From Acidocella aquatica (GTDB lineage: Bacteria > Pseudomonadota > Alphaproteobacteria > Acetobacterales > Acetobacteraceae): DNA of 64,000 bases. A program made the translations under genes and the position numbers. Numbering within the stretch: the stretch's first letter is position 1; each line of letters opens with the position of its first letter. This document shows, one piece after another, positions 17,396 to 26,357 of this stretch. The notes under the pieces were generated by a model. It had not been told where the DNA came from. It did no database searches and saw only the letters and a program-made list of their open reading frames with translations. The stretch lies in the NCBI RefSeq assembly GCF_030160635.1, contig NZ_BSOS01000067.1:248001-312000 (forward strand), in the 5' to 3' direction.

Positions 17396-17449
17396 TTGCC
17401 TTGTGCGGATGCACAGGTCTAGTTGCCTTGTGCGGATGCACAGGTCTAG
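17396..17449. repeat. 27-bp tandem duplication upstream of tadA
   Basis: Two perfect head-to-tail copies of a 27-bp unit beginning TTGCCTTGTGCGGATGCACA, then a third, truncated start (TTGCCTTG). The unit contains TGCGGATGCACA, a partial inverted repeat. It lies between tadA and the divergent amidotransferase gene. Confidence 0.85.
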
Positions 17450-17484
17450 TTGCCTTGGTAGCGCCTGCGGGTCTAGGTGCGGGC

Positions 17485-18195
17485 ATGACAAAACGGCCTT
17501 TGATTGGTTTGACCCTGGATGCCGAGCCTGCGGGCGGGTGGTCCAAATATCCGTGGTATGCGCTGCGGCAGAATTATTGCGAGGCGGTGGCGGCGGCCGG
17601 CGGACTGGCGGTGGCGCTGCCGCATGATGCCGGGCTGGCGGAGGATTATCTCGGCCGGCTGGATGGGCTGATTGTGACCGGCGGCGCGTTTGATGTGGAC
17701 CCCGCACTTTATGGCGAGGCCGAGCGCCACGCCACGGTGGAGCTGAAGGCGGACCGCACCACGGCGGAGCTGGCCCTGCTCCAGGGCGCGTTGCGGCGGG
17801 ATATGCCGGTGCTGGGCATTTGCGGGGGTGAGCAGTTGCTGGCGGTGGTGCTGGGGGGGAGTTTGATCCAGCATATCCCCGATGCGATGGCCGGGGCGTT
17901 GGAGCATGAGCAGAAGACCCCGCATTATCAGCCTGGGCATGAGGTGGAGATTCTGCGGGGGACGCGATTGTATGATATCGTGGGGCCGCGGATGCTGGTG
18001 AACACCTCGCACCACCAGGCGGTGCGCGGTGCCGGGCGGTCGGTTGTGAACGCGGTGGCGCCGGATGGGGTGATTGAGGGCATCGAGGTGCCGGGACTGA
18101 AATTTTGTATCGGGGTGCAGTGGCATCCTGAGTATTTGATCGACAAAGGGGATACGGCGATTTTTGCGGCGATGATGGCGGCGGCCAATGGTTGA
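17485..18195 (+). CDS. Class-I amidotransferase-like hydrolase (peptidase C26, PuuD-like)
   Basis: 236 residues. The fold is that of gamma-glutamyl-gamma-aminobutyrate hydrolases: GLIVTGGAFDVDPALYGE, nucleophile Cys in LGICGGEQLLAVVLGGSL, the HH pair in VNTSHHQAV, and GVQWHPEY with the catalytic His followed by Glu. It would hydrolyse a gamma-glutamyl amide in the cytosol. No putrescine-degradation genes adjoin it, so the substrate is open. The stop overlaps the start of rluB by 8 nt. Confidence 0.85.
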   Translation: MTKRPLIGLTLDAEPAGGWSKYPWYALRQNYCEAVAAAGGLAVALPHDAGLAEDYLGRLDGLIVTGGAFDVDPALYGEAERHATVELKADRTTAELALLQGALRRDMPVLGICGGEQLLAVVLGGSLIQHIPDAMAGALEHEQKTPHYQPGHEVEILRGTRLYDIVGPRMLVNTSHHQAVRGAGRSVVNAVAPDGVIEGIEVPGLKFCIGVQWHPEYLIDKGDTAIFAAMMAAANG

Positions 18196-18922
18196 GGAAC
18201 AGCGCGGCGAGCGGATCGCCAAGTTTTTGTCACGCGCGGGGGTGGCGAGCAGGCGCGATGCGGAGGCGATGATCGCGGCGGGGCGGGTGCGGATGAACAA
18301 CGCGCCGGTGGAGCATCCGGCGGTGTTTGTGGGGCCCACGGATATTGTGGTGGTGGACGGCAAGGCCGTGGCGCAGCCCGAGCGCACCCGGCTGTGGCGC
18401 TACCACAAGCCCGACGGGCTGGTGACCACGCATAAGGACCCGGAAGGCCGGCCGACGGTGTTTGAGCATCTGCCGAAGGATTTGCCACGGGTGATCAGCG
18501 TCGGGCGGCTGGATCTGACCTCCGAGGGGTTGTTGCTGCTGACCAATGACGGCGCGCTGGCCCGCCAGCTGGAGCTGCCTTCAACCGGCTGGCTGCGGCG
18601 CTACCGCGTGCGCGTGCATGGCGGGGTGGACCCGAAGAAGCTGACGCGCCTCGCCGAGGGCATGGTGGTGGACGGGGTGAAGTTCGGGCCGATTGAGGCG
18701 TCTGTGGACTCGGTGCAGCGGGCGAATACATGGCTTAGTGTTTCATTGCGCGAGGGGAAGAACCGGGAAATCAGGCGCGTGATGGACGCGCTGCTGCTGC
18801 CGGTGACGCGGTTGATACGCGTGGCCTACGGGCCGTTTCAGCTTGGGCTGCTGGCCAAGGGCGAGGTTGAGGAAGTGAACGGCAAGATTCTGCGTGAACA
18901 GGTGCCGGGTTTGGGTAAATGA
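18188..18922 (+). CDS. rluB: rRNA pseudouridine synthase (RsuA/RluB family)
   Basis: 244 residues. An S4 domain (IAKFLSRAGVASRRDAE) is followed by the catalytic domain with VGRLDLTSEGLLLLTND, where the Asp is the nucleophile, and EGKNREIRRVMDAL. Family placement is firm; RluB (23S U2605) is the usual alphaproteobacterial member, but RluE/RsuA cannot be excluded by eye. The end overlaps rsmD by 4 nt. Confidence 0.88.
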   Translation: MVEEQRGERIAKFLSRAGVASRRDAEAMIAAGRVRMNNAPVEHPAVFVGPTDIVVVDGKAVAQPERTRLWRYHKPDGLVTTHKDPEGRPTVFEHLPKDLPRVISVGRLDLTSEGLLLLTNDGALARQLELPSTGWLRRYRVRVHGGVDPKKLTRLAEGMVVDGVKFGPIEASVDSVQRANTWLSVSLREGKNREIRRVMDALLLPVTRLIRVAYGPFQLGLLAKGEVEEVNGKILREQVPGLGK

Positions 18923-19473
18923 ATTTAGGCCCGCGGATAATTGCGGGGGCGTGGCGGGGGCGCAAGCTGGTGGCGCCGGAGGGGCTGGAGACGCGGCCGA
19001 CCGGAGCGCGGGCCAGGCAGGCGGTGTTTGATATTTTGATGCATGCGCCTTGGGCAGGGGCGGCGTTTTTGCGCGGCGTGCGGGTGTTGGATGTGTTCGC
19101 GGGCACCGGGGCCTATGGGCTGGAGGCGCTCTCGCGCGGGGCGGTGGCGGCGGATTTTATGGAGCAGGCGCCTGGGGCTTTGGCGGCGCTGCGGAAAAAT
19201 ATCAGCGCGTGCAAGGCGGAGGGGATGACGCGGGTATTTGCGGGCGATGTGCTGGCTGCGCGCGGGGGTGACCTGCATGATCTGGTGTTTTTGGACCCGC
19301 CGTATGGGCAGGATTTGGTGAACAAGGCGCTGGCGGTGTTGCGCGCGCGCGGGTGGCTGGCGCCGGGGGCCGTGGTGGTGGCGGAGCTGGGGCCGGGGGA
19401 TGAGGTGGTTTTGCCCGAGGTGCTGGCGGAGCGGGCGCATGGGAAGGCGCGGCTGGTGTTCGGGCGGGGGTGA
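18919..19473 (+). CDS. rsmD: 16S rRNA (guanine966-N2)-methyltransferase RsmD
   Basis: 184 residues. GAWRGRKLVAPEGLETRPT at the start is the RsmD signature, followed by the SAM motif DVFAGTGAYGLEALSRGA and the catalytic DPPYG. Works on 30S assembly intermediates. Co-transcribed with rluB (ATGA overlap). Confidence 0.92.
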   Translation: MNLGPRIIAGAWRGRKLVAPEGLETRPTGARARQAVFDILMHAPWAGAAFLRGVRVLDVFAGTGAYGLEALSRGAVAADFMEQAPGALAALRKNISACKAEGMTRVFAGDVLAARGGDLHDLVFLDPPYGQDLVNKALAVLRARGWLAPGAVVVAELGPGDEVVLPEVLAERAHGKARLVFGRG

Positions 19474-19477
19474 GGGG

Positions 19478-19493
19478 TGCTTCACGTGAAGCA
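19478..19493. other. parS-like 16-bp palindrome
   Basis: TGCTTCACGTGAAGCA, a perfect palindrome 4 nt after the rsmD stop. It differs from the consensus parS site TGTTTCACGTGAAACA only at the symmetric positions 3 and 14. It could be a ParB site, or a short hairpin acting on rsmD mRNA. Confidence 0.45.
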
Positions 19494-19612
19494 TTTGTGA
19501 GGAGTGGGGTGGAAGTGGTTGGGTTTGTGGGAGAATTTTTTGCTTGCACCCCAGTTTGTGCGGGTTTGTAACGGAAAAGGAATGAGTTGGCGGGGGTGAG
19601 GGGGTTTGGGCG

Positions 19613-19640
19613 TGATGGGTTACGCTTCGCTCACCCATCC
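19613..19640. repeat. Short dispersed inverted repeat
   Basis: GATGGGT and ACCCATC arms around TACGCTTCGCTC. This is the kind of short stem found as a dispersed element in many proteobacterial genomes. The gap 19494-19713 holds nothing else that could be recognised. Confidence 0.5.
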
Positions 19641-19713
19641 TACGCTTGCTGGAGGAAGTCCTAACGGCATTAGGTGGCCCATAAAGTTATTTTTGATCAA
19701 CGAGGAAGAGATT

Positions 19714-20052
19714 TCAAGGAAGAGGGACTTGGCCGTCTTGAATGAGGACTTGCTTCGTTTCAGCTTTTAAATGAGGAAAAATTAGGTTGGAATATGGTAT
19801 CGACGTAAGGTCGTCCTGCTCAGATTGGCATGCCTGAAATGCCATTTCGGCCGCCTCATTTTTATCGGGTGTTTGTGCCGCTTCAATAGGATACGATTGG
19901 TTCAAGCACTGGTTCCAGTTGTCTTGTAATGTCCGCGTGATCGTTGCTGTATCGGGTTGTGTCGACTGGGAAGCAATATTTGGCTGCGATGGTGAAACTA
20001 CCGTACAGCCGACGAGAGCTGAAGCGACAGCGAACATAAAGAATCGGCTCAT
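19714..20052 (-). CDS. Small predicted lipoprotein
   Basis: 112 residues. A short signal with lipobox ALVGC (Cys at residue 16) is followed by a Ser/Thr/Gln-rich stretch and a soluble domain with two Cys (in NQCLNQ and QACQSE) that could form a disulfide. No known family was recognised. Its GC content and codon use are clearly lower than those of the neighbours, and it is flanked by repeats, so it may be a recent arrival. Likely anchored in the envelope. Confidence 0.6.
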   Translation of the reverse strand: MSRFFMFAVASALVGCTVVSPSQPNIASQSTQPDTATITRTLQDNWNQCLNQSYPIEAAQTPDKNEAAEMAFQACQSEQDDLTSIPYSNLIFPHLKAETKQVLIQDGQVPLP

Positions 20053-20454
20053 TATTTATGATGCTTTCATAATGTAATTCTAGAAGATGTGCTTCTCATA
20101 TCAGATCTATGCCAGTGAATCACTATTTCATTACGAAACTTAGATACATTTGTGGCCTACCAAATAAAGATGCGGAAGTAGTGCGGGGTCAAGAACTATT
20201 GTTTTTATATCATATCAATCTAGTTCTGAATTGCCGCGCTTGCGTTTCGCGCGCTTGCAATATCTTCGCGGGGCATGGCGACAAAGGGCGGGGAGACGTC
20301 AGCTTACGCTGGCGTGGGTGGTGAAAAGGCGTGGGGATGGCGGGGGAGATGCCAGCTTGCGCTGGCATGACGAATAAGGACACGGGTGGTGACAAGGACG
20401 ATGGATTGCTTCACTGCGCTCGCAATGACGGTGGGGGTGGGGAGAAAGCGGGGC
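20053..20454. other. Gene-free gap with AT-rich part and REP-like elements
   Basis: The left half (20053-20230) is AT-rich; the right half is packed with three REP-like elements. An open frame at 20109-20324 runs from the AT-rich part into the first element and is judged not to be a gene. Confidence 0.55.
20291..20428. repeat. Cluster of three REP-like short repeats
   Basis: Element 1 (20291-20317) has GTCAGC-TTAC-GCTGGC. Element 2 (20343-20371) has the perfect arms ATGCCAGC and GCTGGCAT around TTGC. Element 3 (20402-20428) is ATTGCTTCACTGCGCTCGCAA, again an inverted repeat. When translated these give the MPACAGMT-type peptides often mis-annotated as proteins. Confidence 0.7.
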
Positions 20455-22224
20455 CTACATCCCCCTCCGGCCGAACATTTTTTCAAGCTCGGCTCGCGAG
20501 AGTTTTAAAAATGTGGGGCGGCCGTGGGAGCAGGTGGCGGCGCGGGGGGTGGATTCCATGTCGCGCAGGAGGGCGGACATTTCCTCTGGGGTGAGGCGGC
20601 GGCCGGCGCGGATGGAGCGGTGGCAGGCGAGGCGGGCGAGGGCGGAGTCTAGATGGGCTTCCAGCGCGGCGGGGGTGCCGTGTTCGGCGAATTCGTCCGC
20701 GAGGTCGCGCAAGAGGGTGGCGGCGTCAGGGTTTTTGAGGGCGGCGGGCAGCGCGCGGACCAATATGGCGCCGGGGCCGAAGGGTTCGATCTCCAGGCCG
20801 AGGCGCGAGAGGGTTTCGGATTGGGCGAGCAGGCGCATGGCGTCAGCCGGGGAGAGGTCGACCACGACCGGCACCAGCAGCGGCTGGCTGGCGACGCGCC
20901 CGGCGGTGAATTCGGCGCGCAGGCGTTCCTCGGTGAGGCGTTCGTGGGCGGCGTGCTGGTCGGTGATGACGAGGGCGCCGTCAGCGGCGACGGAGAGGAT
21001 GTAGGTATCGAGGATTTGCGCGACCGGGGCGCCGAGCGGGTGGGTGGTGAGCGTGTGGTCCGGGGTGATCTGACGGGCGGTGGGGGTGAAGCTGGCGAAC
21101 TCGGATTCCGCGAAGCCCCGCGCGGCGGCGCTGGGTGGGGCCGGGGCGTGCGCGGGCGGGGTGTAGGCGGCGTAAGAGGCGCTGGCGGGCGGGCGCAATG
21201 AGAGGCTGGGGAAGGCCTGGGGTGCGGTGGCCAGGGAGACCGGGCGGTCAAGCAGGCGGCCGATGGCGCCCATGACCAGGCTGCGGATGCCGCCCGCGTC
21301 GGCAAAGCGTAATTCGGTTTTGGCGGGGTGGACGTTGACGTCCAACGCTTCCTCGGGGACTTCGAGCCGCAATGCGGCGACCGGGTGGCGGCCTGAGGCG
21401 ATGACATCGCGGTAGGCGAGGCGCAGCGACATGCGTAGGTGAGGGTCGAGCACCGGGCGGCCGTTCACCACGAAGCTTTGCAGCGCCATGGTGGCGCGGG
21501 TGAGGCTGGCGGGGGCGGCGAGGCCGGTGAGGCGCACGCCCTCGCGCTGTGCATCGAGCGGGAGCATGGCGCTGGCGGTTTCGCGGCCGAACAGGGCGGC
21601 GACGCGGGCGGGCTCGCCCTGGGCGGGCACATCGAACATCACGCGCTCGCCGGAGACCAGGCGGAAGGCGACGCCGGGGGCGCTGAGGGCGAGGCGCCAC
21701 ACGGCGCGCTCGGCGGCGTCGGCCTCGGCGCGCGGGGTGCGGAGGAATTTTTTGCGGGCCGGGGTGGCGTAGAATAAATCCTCGACGATGGCGCGCGTGC
21801 CGGCCTCGCCGGCGGCGGGGGTGACCTCGCCCACGGCGCCGCCGGCCACGGTGATGCGCGCCGCGGAGTCCTGCCCCGGCGGGCGGCTGATGAGGGTGAG
21901 TTTGGCGGCGGCGCCGATGGAGGGCAGCGCCTCGCCGCGGAAGCCCAGGGTGGCGATGCGCACCAGGGCTTCATCAGCCAGCTTGGAGGTGGCGTGGCGC
22001 TCGATGGCCAGGGCGAGCTGGGATTGCGCGATGCCGCAGCCGTTGTCGATGACCTCGATGCGCTCGATGCCGCCGCTGGTGAGAATGACCTCGATGCGGG
22101 TGGCCCCGGAATCAAGGGCGTTTTCCACCAGCTCCTTCACCGCGGCGGCCGGGCGCTCGATCACCTCGCCGGCGGCGATGCGGTTGATGGTGGCGGGGGA
22201 GAGCAGGCGGATGGTGGGAGGCAT
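20455..22224 (-). CDS. mutL: DNA mismatch repair protein MutL
   Basis: 589 residues. The GHKL ATPase domain shows NRIAAGEVIERP, ELVENALDSGA (catalytic Glu), DNGCGI, and GFRGEALPSIGA. The transducer domain contains VNGRPV and NVHPAKTEL. The C-terminal domain keeps the endonuclease motif DQHAAHERLTEE, and CHRSIRAG and CSHGRPT blocks. It nicks the daughter strand in a MutH-independent mismatch repair system, as is usual outside the enterics. The start ATG is the first possible one after the divergent gap. Confidence 0.95.
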   Translation of the reverse strand: MPPTIRLLSPATINRIAAGEVIERPAAAVKELVENALDSGATRIEVILTSGGIERIEVIDNGCGIAQSQLALAIERHATSKLADEALVRIATLGFRGEALPSIGAAAKLTLISRPPGQDSAARITVAGGAVGEVTPAAGEAGTRAIVEDLFYATPARKKFLRTPRAEADAAERAVWRLALSAPGVAFRLVSGERVMFDVPAQGEPARVAALFGRETASAMLPLDAQREGVRLTGLAAPASLTRATMALQSFVVNGRPVLDPHLRMSLRLAYRDVIASGRHPVAALRLEVPEEALDVNVHPAKTELRFADAGGIRSLVMGAIGRLLDRPVSLATAPQAFPSLSLRPPASASYAAYTPPAHAPAPPSAAARGFAESEFASFTPTARQITPDHTLTTHPLGAPVAQILDTYILSVAADGALVITDQHAAHERLTEERLRAEFTAGRVASQPLLVPVVVDLSPADAMRLLAQSETLSRLGLEIEPFGPGAILVRALPAALKNPDAATLLRDLADEFAEHGTPAALEAHLDSALARLACHRSIRAGRRLTPEEMSALLRDMESTPRAATCSHGRPTFLKLSRAELEKMFGRRGM

Positions 22225-22365
22225 GCGCGATCATATCATACCACGGTCATAAAGGATGACCGGTGGTATGAGATTCTTTTTTGGCGCGCGGCCGCCCCGC
22301 CAACCCCGCGCGCGATATCAATGACCTACGATGATGAAGCATCATCTACGGCCATTGGTATCAGC

Positions 22366-24222
22366 TTACCCCCGTGACACCACAAGGGAGGGGCGCGGCG
22401 GGGGGGCCAGCACGGGGGGCTGGGCGATGGCGCGCGGGGTGGGCGGGCCAAGCAGCTGGCCCTGCACAAAATGGCAGCCATGGCGGCGCAGATAGGCAAG
22501 CTGCGCCTCGGTCTCGACGCCGACGGCGGTGACCTCCAGCCGCAAATTGGCGGCCAGCGCGATGATGGCGTTGACGATGGCCTCCGCGTTGGCATTTTCG
22601 CCGAGTTTCTGGATGAAGCGGCGGTCGATTTTCAGGTGGGAGAAGGGCTGCTCGGCGAGCGAGGTGAGGATGGAGTATCTGGCGCCGAAATGGTCGAGCA
22701 CCAGGCCGGCGCCGGTGGCCTGCAGGGCCTGGAGCACTTCCATGGTGCCGGGGCGGGGCTCGCTCAGCACGGATTCGGGGATTTCGAGGCCGAGGAATTC
22801 CGGTTGCAGCCCGGTTTTGCGCAATATGGCGCTGATGCGCGCGGGCAGGTTGATGTCGCGCAGCTGTGCGGGAGAGAGGTTGACCGAGATGCTGGTGTTG
22901 CCGGTGCGCGCGGCCTCGGCGCAGGCGGTCTCCAGCACGAAGCAGCCGATCTCGTGGGTCAGCCCGGCGGCGTCGGCCAGGGGGATGAAGCGGCCCGGCC
23001 CGATCAGGCCCTCGGAGGGGTGGTTCCAGCGGGCCAGGGCCTCGAACCCGGCCGGGGCGAGGTCGCCGGCGGTGAACACGGGTTGGAAGACGAGGCTGAT
23101 CTCGCCCCGGCCGAGGGCTGAGCGCAGGTCGCCGCCCAGGCGCAGCAGGTCAGCCGGGCTGCCGGGGGGGGCTTCGCGCTGCAGGGTCTGGCGCCGCAAC
23201 CCGGCCTCGTGATGGGAGTAGATATGCGCGGTGCCGCCCCCGGCCTGCGCCGCCTGGGTGAGGGCGAATTCGGCCGCCTTCATCAGCCCCAGCGTGTCGG
23301 CCGCGTGGTCCGGGTAGATGGCGAGGCCGATGGAGAGCCAGAGTTTGATTAGCTGGCCGTCAATGATGAAGGGTTCATGGAAGGCGGCGGCGATCTGGCC
23401 GCCGAGGCTCACCCCCCGGTTGGGCGGCCCGTTGCTGGGGATGAGCATGGCGAATTTGTCGCCGCCGATGCGCGCCAGGGTGTCTTCCTCCTGGGCCATG
23501 GCGGCGAGGCGGTTGGCGACCTGTTTGAGCAGCAGATCGCCGCCGGCGCGGCCAAGCAGGTCGTTCATTGGTTTGAACTGGTCAAGGTCCATGATGAGCA
23601 ACGTGGTGGTGCCGCTGGTGACGTTGTTGCGCGCCAGGGCGGCGGCCAGGGTTTCAGCGAAGAGGGTGCGGTTGGCCAGGCCTGTCAGAGCGTCATAATG
23701 CGTGAGGCGGGCGATGCGCGCGGCATCCGCGAGGCGCTGGCTGATGTCGCGGATGGCCATGACGATGGCGGGCTGGCCCTCGAATTCAATGTTATGGCTG
23801 TAGATTTCGACCGGGACCTCGGTTTTGTTGGCGCGCAGCAGGGTGATTTCGGTGGTTTGGGGCTGCGGCGCCTCCAGCTCGGCGCGCAGGGTGGCGGCAT
23901 GGCTGGGCCGGGCGAGGTTGACGAAGTTTTGCCCCAGCCATTCACGCTCACGCGTGCCCAGCATGCGCACCAGGGCGCGGTTCATCTGCAGGATGAGGCC
24001 CTGGCGGTGGATCAGCAGCCCGTCGAAGGATGCGTCGGCGAGGTTGCGGGTCCAGGCGCGGCGCAGGGCTTCATCCGCCTTGAGGCGGCCGCGCAGCCAC
24101 AGGCCGCCGGTGCGCAGGGTGAGCAGGGCGCCGGCCAGGATGAAGAGCAAGGCGAGCAGGAAGATCCAGGCCAGATCATCGGCGTGGGGGAAGGTCATTG
24201 AGGGCCCCGGGGTGAGTGACAT
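22366..24222 (-). CDS. Membrane PAS-GGDEF-EAL protein with degenerate GGDEF
   Basis: 618 residues. One membrane helix (about 17-37), a PAS domain (60-180; FDGLLIHRQGLILQMNRAL), a GGDEF domain (190-350) and an EAL domain (about 365-610). The GGDEF signature reads GGDKF, lacking the acidic residue needed for cyclase activity. In the EAL domain the catalytic FEALARW, SVNLSP, EIPES and KIDR blocks are present, but the usual DDFG reads DHFG. It is therefore probably not a cyclase, and phosphodiesterase activity is uncertain; it may be a c-di-GMP sensor or weak hydrolase. An ATG eight codons into the frame is an alternative start. Confidence 0.87.
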   Translation of the reverse strand: MSLTPGPSMTFPHADDLAWIFLLALLFILAGALLTLRTGGLWLRGRLKADEALRRAWTRNLADASFDGLLIHRQGLILQMNRALVRMLGTREREWLGQNFVNLARPSHAATLRAELEAPQPQTTEITLLRANKTEVPVEIYSHNIEFEGQPAIVMAIRDISQRLADAARIARLTHYDALTGLANRTLFAETLAAALARNNVTSGTTTLLIMDLDQFKPMNDLLGRAGGDLLLKQVANRLAAMAQEEDTLARIGGDKFAMLIPSNGPPNRGVSLGGQIAAAFHEPFIIDGQLIKLWLSIGLAIYPDHAADTLGLMKAAEFALTQAAQAGGGTAHIYSHHEAGLRRQTLQREAPPGSPADLLRLGGDLRSALGRGEISLVFQPVFTAGDLAPAGFEALARWNHPSEGLIGPGRFIPLADAAGLTHEIGCFVLETACAEAARTGNTSISVNLSPAQLRDINLPARISAILRKTGLQPEFLGLEIPESVLSEPRPGTMEVLQALQATGAGLVLDHFGARYSILTSLAEQPFSHLKIDRRFIQKLGENANAEAIVNAIIALAANLRLEVTAVGVETEAQLAYLRRHGCHFVQGQLLGPPTPRAIAQPPVLAPPPRPSLVVSRG

Positions 24223-24319
24223 GCGGGGCAGGTTGGCCGGAAAATGCTTAACCGGTGCTCAATAGTTTGCCGCGGGGCAAGATAAATTCGCGGCAATGAT
24301 TAATGGGAGGGGAAGAACC

Positions 24320-24396
24320 TGGGGCGAACGACGGGGATTGAACCCGCGACAACCGGTACCACAAACCGGCGCTCTACCAACTGAGCTACGTCCGCC
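24320..24396 (-). tRNA. tRNA-His (GUG)
   Basis: Read on the minus strand, the clover-leaf is complete: G-1, acceptor arm GCGGACG pairing with CGTTCGC, D-arm GCTCAGTTGGTAGAGC, anticodon arm CGGTT-TGTGGTA-CCGG with anticodon GTG, T-arm GCGGG-TTCAATC-CCCGT, C73 and an encoded CCA. The extra G-1 opposite C73 is the histidine identity element. Confidence 0.95.
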
Positions 24397-24462
24397 ATCC
24401 AGGGTAGGGGCGTCGTACTGCGGCGGGGTATCCGGCGTCAACGTCTTGTTGGCGATAAAGGT

Positions 24463-25629
24463 TCAGCCTGTGGCGTTTATCCAGCGTTGCAGGCGGGCCA
24501 GGGCCTCATGGAGGATGTCCGGCTGCTTGCAGAAGGCGAAGCGGACGTAATTGCGGGGCGGGGTGGCGGCGTAGAAGGCGGAGACCGGGATGGCCGCGAC
24601 CCCGGCCTGGGTGGTGATGGCGCGGCAGAATTCCACATCATCACCCGGAAAACGTAAGGGGGAGATATCGGCGGTGATGAAATAGCTGCCATCGGCGGGC
24701 AGGGTGAGGAAGCCAAGGCGCTGCAGCCCGGTGTTCAGAATATCGCGGCGCTCCATCAGCGCCCCGGCCAGGGCGGTGAAATAATCGTCCGGTTTGGCGA
24801 GGCCGAGGGCGACGGCGCGCTGCAGATTGGGGGCGGTGGTGAAGGTGAGGTTCTGGTGCGCCTTGGCGGCCAGGGCGATCAGGTTTTCGGGGCCGGAGAT
24901 GTAGCCGACCTTCCAGCCGGTGAGCGAGAAGGTTTTGCCGGCGCTGCCGATGCGCAGGGAGCGCGCGGCCATGCCGGGCAGGGTCATCAGCGGGATATGC
25001 CGGGCGGGGGGGAAGACCAGATGCTCGTACACCTCGTCGCACACCGCATAGGCATCGTGTTGCGTCAGCAGCCCGGCGATGAAGCCCAGCTCATCGGCGG
25101 TGAAGACCTTGCCGGTTGGGTTCATCGGCGAGTTGAGCAGCAGCAGCTTGGTTTTGGGGCTGAAGGCGGCGGCGAGTTCGGCGCGGGGGAGGTGCCAGTC
25201 CGGCGGCTCGAGGCGGACCAGGCGCGCGGTGGCGCCGAGCAGCTTCACCACCGGCAGATAGGTGTCGTAGAGCGGCTCGATGAGGATGGCCTCGTCGCCG
25301 GGGTTGAGCAGCGCCATAAGGCAGGCGGTGATTGCCTCGGTGGCGCCGGAGGTGACGCAGACGCCGGCGGCGGGGTCTATGGGTAGGCCGTAGAACCGCT
25401 GGTTGGCGGCGGCGACGGCGGATTTAAGCTCCGGCAGGCCGGTGAGGGGGGGATATTGGTTGCGGTGGTCAAGCAGCGCACCGGCCGCCGCCTGCACGAT
25501 ATCGGCCGGGCCTTCGGTATCAGGGAAGCCCTGGCCGAGGTTGATGGCGCCGTGTTGCAGGCTGAGCGCCGACATCACGGTGAAGATGGTGGTGCCAGTT
25601 TGTTCGAGCAGTTTGTTGGCAGGTTTCAA
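24463..25629 (-). CDS. Class I/II PLP-dependent aminotransferase
   Basis: 388 residues from TTG 25629, chosen because AGAGGA lies 8 nt upstream and the homologous region begins there; the frame is open 18 codons further. Features: GTTIFTVMSALS and NLGQGFPDTEGP near the start, VTSGATEAI, NSPMNPTGKVF, DEVYEHL, and the PLP lysine in GSAGKTFSLTGWKVGY. The GQGFPD start is typical of the methionine/kynurenine aminotransferase-like group (YbdL, KAT). Substrate is not fixed by sequence. tRNA-His lies directly downstream on the same strand. Confidence 0.85.
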   Translation of the reverse strand: MKPANKLLEQTGTTIFTVMSALSLQHGAINLGQGFPDTEGPADIVQAAAGALLDHRNQYPPLTGLPELKSAVAAANQRFYGLPIDPAAGVCVTSGATEAITACLMALLNPGDEAILIEPLYDTYLPVVKLLGATARLVRLEPPDWHLPRAELAAAFSPKTKLLLLNSPMNPTGKVFTADELGFIAGLLTQHDAYAVCDEVYEHLVFPPARHIPLMTLPGMAARSLRIGSAGKTFSLTGWKVGYISGPENLIALAAKAHQNLTFTTAPNLQRAVALGLAKPDDYFTALAGALMERRDILNTGLQRLGFLTLPADGSYFITADISPLRFPGDDVEFCRAITTQAGVAAIPVSAFYAATPPRNYVRFAFCKQPDILHEALARLQRWINATG

Positions 25630-25788
25630 TTCATGCGTCCTCTTTGGGGCTGGAGCGTAACGCGTGGCGGGGTGGGGCGGCAAGTCTGCTTAAAAATTAG
25701 GCAAAAGCCGCTGCCCGATAGGCAAATCGAATCGTGATACGCCGCAAACCCCTGTGCAACCTAGCTCTTGCTTGTGGTTTGCGCGGCT

Positions 25789-25803
25789 GGCACGGTGCGT
25801 GCA
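25789..25803 (+). promoter_or_regulatory. Sigma-54 promoter of glnBA
   Basis: TGGCAC-GGTGC-GTGC: GG at 25790-25791 and GC at 25802-25803, exactly 10 nt between them, as required for -24/-12 promoters. It lies about 75 nt before glnB. A sigma-54/NtrC-driven glnBA operon is well known in alphaproteobacteria. One consensus T of the -12 box is a G here. Confidence 0.65.
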
Positions 25804-25863
25804 AGACTGTTTACGCCAGCCCGTTGGCTGGCGCGCAATTGCGCTGTCCGAACGAACACTTAA

Positions 25864-26235
<372 letters not shown>

Positions 26236-26357
26236 ACAGGCATTGTCCTGGCGTTCATGCACGGTTAACATGCTGCGCTTGCAACAGGGTTGTTCGGGGC
26301 CGCGTGGTGTGGCGCCGTGGAATTACGATTAACTTCTTTATATTACGGGGATAAAGC

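Noticed and set aside
20331-20594. Short frame beginning MGMAGEMPACAGMTNKD.
   Set aside because: This peptide comes from translating REP-like repeats, a known annotation artefact; it also runs antisense into mutL.
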